Source of the DNA: Collimonas arenae | GTDB taxonomy: Bacteria > Pseudomonadota > Gammaproteobacteria > Burkholderiales > Burkholderiaceae_D | Direction of reading: 5' to 3' | DNA: 64,000 bases | NCBI RefSeq assembly: GCF_001584165.1 | Contig: NZ_CP013233.1 | Location: 2,364,620 to 2,428,619 of the forward strand | In this document: in pieces, positions 50,047 to 57,640 of the stretch | Layout: each line of letters begins with the position of its first letter | How positions within the stretch are numbered: the stretch's first letter is position 1 | Translations under genes and position numbers: made by a program | The notes under the pieces: model-generated | Databases searched by the model: none | Told to the model about the DNA's origin: nothing | Seen by the model: the letters and a program-made list of their open reading frames with translations, nothing else

Positions 50047-51221
50047 GTGAATCCGATAGAGAACGACACTGATCCGACCGATATCCCGATAACCGGGCCA
50101 CTTGCTCCACTTGCGCCGCATACGCAAACCAACGTCCGCGGCCTTTGCCTGACGATACTCGCCATTGTGGCTTTTGTATTTGCCTTGCAATGGGCGCAGA
50201 AATTCCTGATTCCGCTGGTTTTCGGCATCTTTGTCGCCTATACGCTGAACCCATTGGTCGTGTGGCTGGAGCGCTTGCGAATCCCGCGCCTCATTGGCAC
50301 TTGCATGGTGATGGCGACACTGTTGCTTGGCCTGGGCCAGGTAGCTTATTCGTTGCGTGGAGAATTCGAGTCTATCGTCGAACGCCTGCCTGCCGCGGCG
50401 CATCAGTTGTCACGTGCAATCGTCAAAGTGAAAAACGGAACCCAATCGGGTGAACTCAGCACCATACAGAAAATGCAGGCAGCGGCCACCGAGATTGAAA
50501 CCGCTGCCGGGCAAGTCGCCGGCCTCAAACCTGATGGCAAGCGAGCCAACAGCACAGCGCCTGCAGGGCCGGTGTTTCAGTTGAGCGAATGGATATTCGC
50601 AGGCTCGATGAGCGCGATGGTATTCATCGGTCAGGCGATCATGGTGACCTTCCTGGTGTTTTTTCTATTGCTTTCCGGCGACAAATTCAAGCGCAAGCTG
50701 GTGAAGTTGACCGGCCCTTCGCTGTCGAGCAAGAAGATCGCGGTCCATATTCTGTTTGACATCAATACGTCGATTCAAAGCTACATGTTCATGCTCCTGG
50801 TGACGAATGCCTTGCTGGCGGTCCTGATGTGGATCGCATTCCGCTGGATCGGCCTGGAGAACGCCGGTGCCTGGGCGCTGGCGGGAGGATTCCTTCACAT
50901 CATTCCTTACTTCGGCCCATGCTGATTGCCATTGCAACGGGACTCACCGCATTCATGCAGTTCGATTCTTTCCCGATGCTGCTGCTGGTTTCCGCGACAA
51001 CGCTGGCTATCGCGGCGCTGGTCGGCACATTCGTCACGACGTGGATGACTGGGAGAATCGCCAGGATGAATGCCGCGGCGGTATTTATCGCGCTACTCTT
51101 TTGGGGCTGGCTGTGGGGAATCTGGGGCATGCTGCTCGGCATCCCGATCGTCGTCGTCGTCAAGGTGATTGCCAAGCATGTGGACAGCATGAGTCCGATT
51201 GCCGAACTGCTGGGTGAATGA
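50047..51221 (+). CDS. AI-2E/PerM family transporter (one frameshift)
   Basis: About 391 residues from a GTG at 50047 (start uncertain). N-terminal pair of helices ('LTILAIVAFVFALQWAQKFLIPLVFGIF'), a soluble segment, then 'MLLVTNALLAVLMWIAF' and 'GGFLHIIPYFGP'. One missing C near 50920 separates it from 'MLIAIATGLTAF' and 'GWLWGIWGMLLGIPIVVVVKV', the canonical AI-2E permease C-terminus. The substrate in this subfamily is unknown. Confidence 0.83.
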
Positions 51222-51406
51222 CCGTCGGCAGTCATCAGCTTTCGCAGCCTGGGTTTGATAGCAACAATTGCTCTTATGTACGCTAACAGACGGTCACCGG
51301 ACGGTACATCGTGCAGACTTCTGACATAGACCCGATGCATTCATGCGACAGGGTCTTTGGATTGCCCCCTTTCATCCGCTGGAGATTGCAACGCAGGAGA
51401 ACTGGT

Positions 51407-52096
51407 TTGTCCACCTTCGAGAATCATCTGATCGCGCAACTTCCACGCAAGGACCGCACTCACCTGCTGGCGCTCTGCGAGTCGATAGAACTGAAGTCAC
51501 AGGAAGTGCTGTGCGAACCGGGAAAGCCAATTCGCTATGCCTATTTCCCGGTCCACAGTGCGATTGCGCTGCTGGCGCTGATTGACGGCAGTCCGGGAGT
51601 CGAAGTCGGCCTGGTCGGACGCGAAGGCATGCTCGGATCACAGCTGACCCTCAATGTACTCACGGCGCCGGTGCATGCGCTGGTGCAAGGGCCTGGCCTG
51701 GCGCGTCGGATTGACGCCGGCGCATTTCGCGACGAATTGCTGCGCAGTGTCGCGCTGCGGCGCAGCATGAACCATTATCTCTATATACGCATGACCCAAA
51801 TGGCCACTTCAGCGGTGTGCCTGCACTTTCACCTGATCGGACCGCGTCTGGCACGATGGCTGCTGATGACGCAGGATCGCGCACATTCCGACAATTTCCA
51901 CGTCACGCACGAGTCCCTTGCGCATCTTCTCGGCGTACGTCGCGAAGGCATCACCAATGCTGCCAGTGCCTTGCAGCGCAGCGGACTAATCGCGTATAGC
52001 CGCGGCGAACTCACGGTGCTTGATCGCAGCGGTCTGGAGGCTGCGGCTTGCGACTGCTACGCCGCCGATGAACTGTCTTACGCCGAATTCCTTTGA
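51407..52096 (+). CDS. Crp/Fnr-family regulator (stress island, copy 1; TTG start)
   Basis: AGGAG seven bases before the TTG at 51407 makes it the best start; the frame is open further upstream to 51311. Beta-roll domain ('LCEPGKPIRYAYFPVHSAIALLAL', 'VGLVGREGMLGSQLTL'), dimer helix, then HTH 'ESLAHLLGVRREGITNAASALQRSGLI'. The recognition helix keeps the Arg-Glu pair of CRP (RE in VRREG) but lacks the FNR-type residues. No cluster of N-terminal cysteines, so an oxygen-sensing Fe-S role is unlikely. Candidate binder of the 16-bp dyads. Confidence 0.83.
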   Translation: MSTFENHLIAQLPRKDRTHLLALCESIELKSQEVLCEPGKPIRYAYFPVHSAIALLALIDGSPGVEVGLVGREGMLGSQLTLNVLTAPVHALVQGPGLARRIDAGAFRDELLRSVALRRSMNHYLYIRMTQMATSAVCLHFHLIGPRLARWLLMTQDRAHSDNFHVTHESLAHLLGVRREGITNAASALQRSGLIAYSRGELTVLDRSGLEAAACDCYAADELSYAEFL

Positions 52097-52162
52097 GACA
52101 CGGGGGAAGATGGCACGGCCGCCCGGCGTTATTACTTTCCAGCCAACAAAACGTCCATCAAA

Positions 52163-52178
52163 TGTGCGTCAACGTACA
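52163..52178 (+). promoter_or_regulatory. 16-bp dyad site 2 (TGTGCG-TCAA-CGTACA)
   Basis: Best match to the consensus (all six left-half and six right-half bases). TAGATT at 52201-52206 follows after 22 nt; ATG at 52236 is 57 nt downstream. Confidence 0.7.
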
Positions 52179-52235
52179 TACAACTCTGCTTGCTTCCTGA
52201 TAGATTCAGACACACATCCCGGATCGGAGATCATC

Positions 52236-52631
52236 ATGCCAGTCAATCAATTCCGCATTTCAACGGCAACATGTCAAATCTTGCTGACGCTGCTGGTTTG
52301 CGCCGCATCATCTGCTGCCGTGGCTGCCGGTAACCAGTCAGAAGCTGTTGCCCGCTATCAGGCAGAACGGGCTGCCTGTAACAACGGCCAGTCGAATGAA
52401 TCACGCCCGACTTGCCTGAAAGAAGCAGGCGCCGCACTGCAGGCAGCAAGAAACGGCGGTCTCACCAGCGACCAGAACGCATATAATCAAAACGCCATGG
52501 CCCGATGCCAACCGCTGCCGCCGGACGAGCAGGATGCCTGTCGACGCAGGATCAATGGCGAAGGCACCAGCAGCGGCAGCGCACAACAAGGCGGGATATT
52601 ACGCGAGCTCACCGTTCCGGATCGCAAATAG
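52236..52631 (+). CDS. Small secreted Cys-containing protein
   Basis: 131 residues with a Sec signal (about 1-31, 'ASSAAVAAG'). The mature part has paired cysteines ('RAACNN', 'PTCLKEA', 'ARCQPLPPDEQDACRRRI') and is otherwise polar, as in conserved periplasmic proteins of Burkholderiales without assigned function. GGAG is 6 nt upstream of the ATG. Confidence 0.7.
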   Translation: MPVNQFRISTATCQILLTLLVCAASSAAVAAGNQSEAVARYQAERAACNNGQSNESRPTCLKEAGAALQAARNGGLTSDQNAYNQNAMARCQPLPPDEQDACRRRINGEGTSSGSAQQGGILRELTVPDRK

Positions 52632-52719
52632 CGCGTAGCTGAACCGTTAGTTTGGCAAAGTCCCGATGACGATCGGACCGAAGCTTTCCGGTTCACGTTC
52701 CGCTCTCATTGCGGAAGGT

Positions 52720-52890
52720 CTAATGCCGCTTCCTGGATTCATGCGTACTATCCCGATAGTCACCTTGGATCTTGACAATTTTTTTCCCGATGAAACCAGT
52801 GTAGTCAAGACTCTTGTGTCCGGCAATTTTTTTACTGGCTATCTCGCCCTTTATTTCTTTGTTTTTTCCCTTCACATGCTGCTTGTTCAT
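52720..52890 (-). CDS. CsbD-family-like small protein (antisense to a longer spurious frame)
   Basis: AGGAG six bases before the ATG at 52890. The 56-residue product 'MNKQHVKGKNKEIKGEIASK...' has the CsbD opening (VKGK.KE..G.I) and a lysine-rich, hydrophilic composition; the second half is less typical. A 98-codon frame on the opposite strand is its shadow. CsbD proteins are abundant stress proteins of unknown mechanism. Confidence 0.65.
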   Translation of the reverse strand: MNKQHVKGKNKEIKGEIASKKIAGHKSLDYTGFIGKKIVKIQGDYRDSTHESRKRH

Positions 52891-52987
52891 TGCTTTCTCC
52901 TGATAACCTGGTCACGTACAAATAAACATACCGGCTTGCCGTCGGTCTTCCGACGTTGCTAGGGTAGGCAAGGGACTCCCCCCTGTC

Positions 52988-53003
52988 TGTACGTCAGCGC
53001 ACG
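52988..53003 (+). promoter_or_regulatory. 16-bp dyad site 3 (TGTACG-TCAG-CGCACG)
   Basis: Between the CsbD-like gene (minus, 98 nt away) and the Crp/Fnr gene (plus). TAAAAT at 53027-53032 follows after 23 nt on the plus strand, fitting autoregulation of the regulator. Confidence 0.65.
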
Positions 53004-53182
53004 TAGACAGAACTGCCATTATTTCCTAAAATTTATCCAGTGCCAAAGGCCTAATTTCACCCTTGGAGTCCTTTCCATTGGAATGCAGGCTTCTGCTACT
53101 ATGTGCTGTATCGAACATAGTCAAAGTGCCAATCTCAATACCGGCACTCTCTCAGAAGTCAGTCCGGTATTGGAGTCAGATA

Positions 53183-53902
53183 ATGGTCAGCTCCGCAGAT
53201 CCGAGAAAAAATCACCTGCTCGCGGCGCTCCCAGACGCTGAATGGCAGCGCTGGTTGCCGCAACTTGAGGCAATCGATATGCCGCTGGGCCAGGTACTCT
53301 ATGAATCAGGGAGCACGCTGCAATATGTGTACTTCCCAACAACGTCAATCGTCTCGCTGCTGTATGTATTGGAAAATGGCGCTTCAGCCGAAATTGCGGT
53401 TGTCGGCAATGAAGGAGTAGTCGGCGTCTCACTTTTCATGGGCGGCGAAACCACGCCAAGCCGGGCCGTGGTGCAAAGCGCGGGACAAGGATTTCGACTA
53501 CGCGCGCGTTCGATGAAGGACGAATTCAACCGCGCCGGCCCCGTGTTGCATCTGCTGCTTCGTTATACCCAGGCCCTGATTACGCAGATGGCTCAGACTG
53601 CAGTGTGCAATCGGCACCATACGCTGGACCAGCAACTTTGCCGTTGGCTGTTGTTGAGCCTGGATCGTCTGCAAGGCAACGACTTGGTGATGACCCAAGA
53701 GTTAATTGCGAATATGCTTGGCGTACGTCGCGAGGGCGTTACCGAAGCTGCGCTTGGCTTGCAGGCTGCGGGCTTGATACGCTATGCGCGTGGCCATATC
53801 ACGGTACTCGACCGCGCAGGTTTGGAAAAACGCGCCTGCGAATGCTATGCAGTGGTCAAGAAGGAATCTGACCGATTGCTTCCAAATAAGTTGGCGACAT
53901 AA
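53183..53902 (+). CDS. Crp/Fnr-family regulator (stress island, copy 2)
   Basis: 239 residues from the ATG at 53183 (GGAG seven bases upstream); the longer frame from 53063 lacks homologous sequence. Beta-roll 'LYESGSTLQYVYFPTTSIVSLLYV', 'AVVGNEGVVGVSLFMGG', dimer helix, HTH 'QELIANMLGVRREGVTEAALGLQAAGLI'. The recognition helix is almost the same as that of the regulator at 51407 (VRREG[IV]T), so both should bind the same or similar DNA. Confidence 0.87.
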   Translation: MVSSADPRKNHLLAALPDAEWQRWLPQLEAIDMPLGQVLYESGSTLQYVYFPTTSIVSLLYVLENGASAEIAVVGNEGVVGVSLFMGGETTPSRAVVQSAGQGFRLRARSMKDEFNRAGPVLHLLLRYTQALITQMAQTAVCNRHHTLDQQLCRWLLLSLDRLQGNDLVMTQELIANMLGVRREGVTEAALGLQAAGLIRYARGHITVLDRAGLEKRACECYAVVKKESDRLLPNKLAT

Positions 53903-53925
53903 GAAACCGACAGAGCAAGAAGAAC

Positions 53926-53948
53926 AAAAAAGGCCGCACCCGGCGGCC
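53926..53948 (-). terminator. Rho-independent terminator for the CsbD gene
   Basis: GGCCGC/GCGGCC stem with 5-base loop; read on the minus strand it ends in TTTTTT. It lies 80 bp past the CsbD stop. Confidence 0.8.
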
Positions 53949-54028
53949 CAAATCAACATTTCTGTGTCACCAGAGTCGTCTGAATGAACGATGTCACGCA
54001 GACACTCGACCACACTGTACCTTCAATA

Positions 54029-54214
54029 TTATTTCTTGCCTGCTACGTCTTTAACCAATTCTTCAGCATCGCCAAGCGACTTTTCAAATTTCCCGTCGAC
54101 TTGCTTCTTTAGCCCCTTTGCTTGCTGCTCCTTGCTGCCAACGAGTTTTCCGGCTCCTTCTTGAATTTTGCCGGCGATGTCCTTGGAAACACCTTTCACT
54201 TGATCCTTGTTCAT
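54029..54214 (-). CDS. CsbD-family stress protein
   Basis: 61 residues, 'MNKDQVKGVSKDIAGKIQE' and 'GKLVGSKEQQAKGLKKQVDGK', the typical CsbD pattern with no signal or membrane segment. AGGAG upstream of the ATG. Probably in one transcript with the 25-residue membrane peptide 45 bp upstream. Confidence 0.9.
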   Translation of the reverse strand: MNKDQVKGVSKDIAGKIQEGAGKLVGSKEQQAKGLKKQVDGKFEKSLGDAEELVKDVAGKK

Positions 54215-54259
54215 ACATGCTTCTCCTGATGGTAGTTGATTAATTAATTGAAAAATTGA

Positions 54260-54337
54260 TCAATGCACAAAAACATAGAGCACAACCAGCAACACCATCG
54301 GCGCGCCCACAATCCAGCCCAACACGTATTTATCCAT
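54260..54337 (-). CDS. 25-residue single-pass membrane peptide
   Basis: The frame 'MDKYVLGWIVGAPMVLLVVLYVFVH' is one hydrophobic helix with a charged N-terminus. The ribosome site (GAAAG) is weak. A dyad site and -10-like TATAAC lie upstream on the same strand (54420-54461), which supports expression. Function unknown. Confidence 0.5.
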   Translation of the reverse strand: MDKYVLGWIVGAPMVLLVVLYVFVH

Positions 54338-54403
54338 GATCGTTCGCTTTCGGTTATTGAATGAGGTGGAATAGCGATTTTGGAGGAAGGGATTCCGTTT
54401 ACT

Positions 54404-54418
54404 TCACTCAATGAGTGA
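54404..54418. promoter_or_regulatory. Perfect palindrome TCACTCA-A-TGAGTGA
   Basis: A 15-bp dyad with a one-base centre, just downstream of the predicted -10 (54420-54425) of the minus-strand gene, where a repressor could block transcription. It is not a Crp-type site. Confidence 0.4.
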
Positions 54419-54445
54419 GGTTATAGGGCATATTTTTTTGTGGTC

Positions 54446-54461
54446 CGTGCGCTGTCCAACA
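54446..54461 (-). promoter_or_regulatory. 16-bp dyad site 4 (TGTTGG-ACAG-CGCACG, minus)
   Basis: On the minus strand, followed after 20 nt by TATAAC (54420-54425), upstream of the 25-residue peptide and csbD. Confidence 0.6.
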
Positions 54462-54478
54462 TTACGCGCATTTTTCTG

Positions 54479-54494
54479 CGTGAGCCAACGCACA
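54479..54494 (+). promoter_or_regulatory. 16-bp dyad site 5 (CGTGAG-CCAA-CGCACA)
   Basis: Right half perfect, left half 4 of 6. No clear -10 at the expected spacing, so it may be an auxiliary site for the 54641 gene. Confidence 0.4.
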
Positions 54495-54544
54495 TGCCTG
54501 CGGGCACAGCCTCATTCATCTGATCTGCAGCCTGGCTCTCCCTA

Positions 54545-54560
54545 CGTTCGATAGCGTACA
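54545..54560 (+). promoter_or_regulatory. 16-bp dyad site 6 (CGTTCG-ATAG-CGTACA)
   Basis: TAATAA (54584-54589) follows after 23 nt; the ATG at 54641 is 80 nt downstream. Confidence 0.55.
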
Positions 54561-54640
54561 GATGAATTTCACGGCACTAGCAATAATAAGAAAAACACGA
54601 GAAATACGAGTCACTCAACTTCAATTTCATCAAGGAAAAA

Positions 54641-54817
54641 ATGAACTCCGCCATAACAGTTCAGCTGGATACTTCTCCTGCGCAACCGGAGCCCGATGCT
54701 ATCCCGGCCGACGAAGAGAGTACTGAAAGCGCGTTGGATGAGGCGTTGGAAGAAAGTTTTCCAGCGAGCGATCCCATCGCCATCACCATAGAGAAATCGC
54801 CATGTCCACCGATTTGA
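54641..54817 (+). CDS. Small acidic protein with DEALEESFPASDP motif
   Basis: 58 residues; the central 'ALDEALEESFPASDPIAI' is a motif I know from short, uncharacterised proteins conserved in Burkholderiales and rhizobia. CAAGGAAAAA precedes the ATG. No membrane or signal segment. The end overlaps the next gene by 16 bp in another frame. Confidence 0.75.
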   Translation: MNSAITVQLDTSPAQPEPDAIPADEESTESALDEALEESFPASDPIAITIEKSPCPPI

Positions 54818-54975
54818 TCGAATTCCGGATGGCATGGTGGTTCAAGGTATATACCTTTGGCGTGACGACCATGTGCATACTCACCAATAGCGAACCGGAC
54901 CAGAAAAAATCGCTCTACTGGTGCACCAAGGCGATACGAGCAAGCTATAACGGTAAGCCGCTGAAGATTTCATGA
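54802..54975 (+). CDS. 57-residue uncharacterised protein
   Basis: 'MSTDLIEFRMAWWFKVYTFG' then 'TNSEPDQKKSLYWCTKAIRAS'. It overlaps the preceding gene, which suggests coupling. Not recognised; the aromatic-rich N-terminal half could be amphipathic or membrane-associated. Confidence 0.5.
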   Translation: MSTDLIEFRMAWWFKVYTFGVTTMCILTNSEPDQKKSLYWCTKAIRASYNGKPLKIS

Positions 54976-55460
54976 ATTCGTGTGCTCGGCGATCCGCTTG
55001 TTCAGCGAGCCGCAGCACAAAGATAAATTTGCTTATGTGGCGTAACGTACAGAAAAGTACGGTAAATCTGGTTACAGTACCATCACCTTCCCCACCTGGC
55101 CTCCGAAGCCAGGAGGGAAAGCCTGACGATATTTGCACTGCGCGCGCTTTGAAGAGGGAGTTGCGCTACCGGCAATTTCATCGAAGGATGCAACGTATAA
55201 ATATCGGACTACCGGGGCTGGCGGTCGGGAAATATACCAGCACCAACACAAAACGCATTTCATTGCTATTTGCAAGATACGTTCTACGAGCAGAGCGGCC
55301 GGAATACTGGCTGGAGAGCGAAACAGCCCGCAAATTCCGCCGCTCTGCCTGGCAAGCACCCCACAGGCGATATCCCACGAAGAAGATGTTATCGTTGTTT
55401 ACTCAACTCTCCCGTGTCTTGTCCCGTGGAATTGTTGACGGCACCACCAATCACCAATCA
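54976..55460. other. Gene-poor stretch with a predicted promoter but no recognised product
   Basis: About 485 bases. It contains the dyad at 55036-55051 and a -10-like TACAGT, but no convincing open frame starts downstream on the plus strand before 55973. The long plus-strand frame here is low in coding character and runs antisense across the glucoamylase fragment. Confidence 0.4.
55036..55051 (+). promoter_or_regulatory. 16-bp dyad site 7 (TGTGGC-GTAA-CGTACA)
   Basis: TACAGT (55073-55078) follows after 21 nt. The transcript it would drive carries no recognised gene; a small RNA or a decayed gene is possible. Confidence 0.5.
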
Positions 55461-55829
55461 TCAAGTACAAGAAATTGTCGAATACTCGCACCGCCAGATG
55501 CGCCGCCCCGTCTGCATGTCCAGGAAGTGGTAATAGAACCCGTGATGTCCGGATGCGTCGGATTCCGGTCCTTGCGGACTGTTCCGGAAAAATCGCAAGA
55601 TCTTCAGGGCACGTCGTACCGCAGCTTCGCGGCCAATGAAATCGCGTTCGACGGTGATCGGATATGCGGCAAATGCCAGGCCCACGGCGGCGATGCTGGC
55701 TGGCCAATCGGGCGCACTCTTATCGACCACAAGGCCATTTTCCTCATTGGTCTCGTGCATGAAATAGCTGAATGATTCGCGCTGCAACATGTTCAGTTCA
55801 ACTGCAGTTGTCAGCGATTTTATGTTCAT
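55461..55829 (-). pseudogene. Truncated glucoamylase-family (PF10091-like) gene, N-terminal fragment
   Basis: Reads 'ELNMLQRESFSYFMHETN', 'NGLVVDKSAPDWPASIAAVG', 'YHFLDMQTGRRIWRCEYSTI' and then stops, where full proteins of this family continue for some 300 more residues. It is the standard start of stand-alone glycoamylase-like proteins that often neighbour cyclic-glucan synthase genes. Nothing matching the missing part was seen in the adjacent 500 bases. Confidence 0.7.
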
Positions 55830-55866
55830 GATGGCATCCGATTTTCTCATTCAAGACGAGCAGCTT

Positions 55867-55882
55867 AGTGCGGCAGCGCACA
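55867..55882 (+). promoter_or_regulatory. 16-bp dyad site 8 (AGTGCG-GCAG-CGCACA)
   Basis: TATCGT (55904-55909) follows after 21 nt; the DUF3309 ATG is 90 nt downstream. Right half and flank (CGCACAGACCTC) equal those of site 1. Confidence 0.65.
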
Positions 55883-55972
55883 GACCTCCCGACACCAACA
55901 GCCTATCGTGTGCATAGACGTTCACACCGCCGGTTGTGAACTACAACTCTTATACCCTTTCAGGAGAACACC

Positions 55973-56125
55973 ATGGGCACCATCCTACTCGTCATTCTCA
56001 TTCTCATACTTATCGGCGCCTTTCCGACATGGCCGCACAGCCGTAGCTGGGGTTACGGCCCAAGCGGCATCACTGGCGTGATTGTTATCGTCCTGATCGT
56101 GATGCTGCTGACCGGACGACTGTAA
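55973..56125 (+). CDS. DUF3309 small membrane protein
   Basis: 50 residues: 'MGTILLVILILILIGAFPTW' then 'SWGYGPSG' and 'VIVIVLIVMLLTGRL', the complete DUF3309 pattern with two helices. CAGGAG lies upstream of the ATG. Function unknown. Confidence 0.88.
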   Translation: MGTILLVILILILIGAFPTWPHSRSWGYGPSGITGVIVIVLIVMLLTGRL

Positions 56126-56138
56126 GCGTTAAGCAGTC

Positions 56139-56170
56139 AAAAAAAGTGCCTCAGATGAGGCACTTTTTTG
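56139..56170. terminator. Rho-independent terminator (bidirectional)
   Basis: Stem gtgcctca/tgaggcac with a 2-base loop (56146-56163), A-run on the left and T-run on the right, serving the DUF3309 gene (plus) and the DUF883 gene (minus). Confidence 0.9.
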
Positions 56171-56233
56171 TTCGACAAACACATCCAACTTCCAGCACAC
56201 GGAAAATCATCGCGTTTGATGCCAATCCGGCAT

Positions 56234-56536
56234 TTATCTGCGCGACAACGCCATACCGAGGAAAAATCCGACACCGGCCGCGGCGGCAATCGTGCACCAT
56301 GGATTTTCCGTCATGTAGTCCTCTGCCGAGCCGACCATTTCCTTGCCTGCGACGACTGCGTCGGCCTGTGCCTCCCGCGCTTTTGTTAGCGCAGTATCGA
56401 GCAGCAGCATGGCGCGGCTGCGCATCTCTTCCGCCTTGTCGCCTGTCAGGGCGGCGGCAGCCTGAAACAACGCCTGCGAATCTCTCAACAAGGCTTTCAC
56501 GTCATTATTGACGGCTTTCAAATTTGATTCCAACAA
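56234..56536 (-). CDS. DUF883/ElaB-YqjD-type ribosome-associated membrane protein (TTG start)
   Basis: AGGAGG five bases before TTG at 56536 argues for this start, although an ATG at 56554 is in frame. The product is a long amphipathic helix followed by the C-terminal anchor 'DYMTENPWCTIAAAAGVGFFLGMALSRR' (abbreviated region 73-100), as in ElaB/YqjD, which tether ribosomes to the membrane in stationary phase. Confidence 0.85.
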   Translation of the reverse strand: MLESNLKAVNNDVKALLRDSQALFQAAAALTGDKAEEMRSRAMLLLDTALTKAREAQADAVVAGKEMVGSAEDYMTENPWCTIAAAAGVGFFLGMALSRR

Positions 56537-56643
56537 GGTAACCTCCTGAAACATATGGATAAATAACAGAGCTATCGACGGATTACTGCAAACACCGCAT
56601 GCGGCTTCTGCAATTTCCTGGAACGCTCCACCGTGGCCTGCCG

Positions 56644-57180
56644 TTATGCCAGCAAATCGCGCATGTCGTCTGCGTGCTCTTCTTCCTTGGCCATGATGCC
56701 GACCAGCATATGCCGGGTTGTCGGATCGGTTTCACCGATTTTTTCTATCATCTGGCGATAAACCTCAATGGCAACTCGCTCGGCAATCAGATTTGCCTTG
56801 ACCATGGACTGAATGCTGCTGGAATCGTCATACTCGGCATGGCTGCGCTCGGCCAATGTCGCTGGATTGAAATCAGGCTGACCATTCAACTGTACTATCC
56901 GCTCAGCTAGTTGATCCGCGTGCTCCTGTTCTTCCAGCGCATGTTGCAGGAACTCGGCCTTGATCGGGCCGTTCTGCACTCCGCTGATCGTGTAGTGATG
57001 CCGCTTATAGCGCAACACACAGACCAGTTCAGTCGCCAGCGCGCCGTTTAACATATCGATTATCTGCTTGCGATCAGCCTGGTAGCCGACAGTCACGGGA
57101 CCGTCGTCAAGATGCTTGGCAGCCGCCCGAATGGCGGCGGTGTTAATCCCCTCGGGGATTGCTTTTTTCACTTCATGCAT
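56644..57180 (-). CDS. Bacterioferritin-like ferritin
   Basis: 178 residues from the ATG at 57180 (GAAAG upstream). Four-helix ferritin fold with iron ligands in 'NGALATELVCVLRYKRHHY', 'FLQHALEEQEHADQLAERI', 'NLIAERVAIEVYRQMI' and 'MAKEEEHADDMRDLL'. An extended N-terminus ('EGINTAAIRAAAKHLDDGPVT') is typical of the Burkholderiales/rhizobial subgroup. It stores iron or protects DNA. The longer frame to 57489 is not conserved. Confidence 0.88.
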   Translation of the reverse strand: MHEVKKAIPEGINTAAIRAAAKHLDDGPVTVGYQADRKQIIDMLNGALATELVCVLRYKRHHYTISGVQNGPIKAEFLQHALEEQEHADQLAERIVQLNGQPDFNPATLAERSHAEYDDSSSIQSMVKANLIAERVAIEVYRQMIEKIGETDPTTRHMLVGIMAKEEEHADDMRDLLA

Positions 57181-57640
57181 GATGATCTTTCGGTAGGGAT
57201 ATGGATAAGAACACGTCATGATGATCGCGCAGCTGCTTTGCAACTGATATCGTAAATGCCGATCTCGACGCAACGCTTGAAGCACCCATTCTGGACCGCA
57301 ATGCCGAGGGTATCGGTACGCTGCCGCACATAGTTCGATTCTTTGCGCTGAAAACCGGCAGCGCATCCCTCCGGTTCGGGGTGACCTCGCTCTCAGGCGA
57401 CGCTCCGGGCATCGCCTGTGTGCGTTGCCGCACGGACGCGAAGCCCCTATACCGCATCCTGTATCAATCAAAATGCAGCACCATGACATCGTTTTTCAGG
57501 CGCATTCTGCCAATGGTGCAGCAGCCCCATGATGGTGCTATCGGCAACCGGGTCTGGCCGAATGATTCTCCAGCCCACAAGCCGGCCGCTTGCCGGCACA
57601 ACAGCGGTGTAACGATGCCAACCCTACGTTCACGTGATTC
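57181..57640. other. Divergent intergenic region with one dyad, no gene recognised
   Basis: About 460 bases between the ferritin (minus) and Nramp (plus) genes. It contains the dyad at 57419-57434; open frames crossing it show no known pattern. Confidence 0.4.
57419..57434 (+). promoter_or_regulatory. 16-bp dyad site 9 (TGTGCG-TTGC-CGCACG)
   Basis: Left half perfect and right half 5 of 6, but the central TTGC departs from NYAR and no -10 sits at the expected spacing. Weaker member. Confidence 0.4.

Larger units (their letters stand above)
54338..54640. promoter_or_regulatory. Divergent control region with three dyad sites
   Basis: About 300 bases between the membrane peptide (minus) and the acidic small protein (plus). 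It contains three copies of the 16-bp dyad (54446-54461 minus; 54479-54494 and 54545-54560 plus) and a separate perfect palindrome at 54404-54418. Confidence 0.6.

Noticed and set aside
51277..51292. TGTACG-CTAA-CAGACG as a further dyad site
   Set aside because: Left half and centre fit, but the right half matches only half its bases and no -10 box lies at the right distance; kept as a borderline case.
52666..52962. A 98-codon plus-strand frame
   Set aside because: Hydrophobic and unlike any family; the opposite strand has a CsbD-like frame with a good ribosome site.
54972..55775. A 267-codon plus-strand frame
   Set aside because: No ribosome site or domain pattern; its second half is antisense to the glucoamylase fragment.
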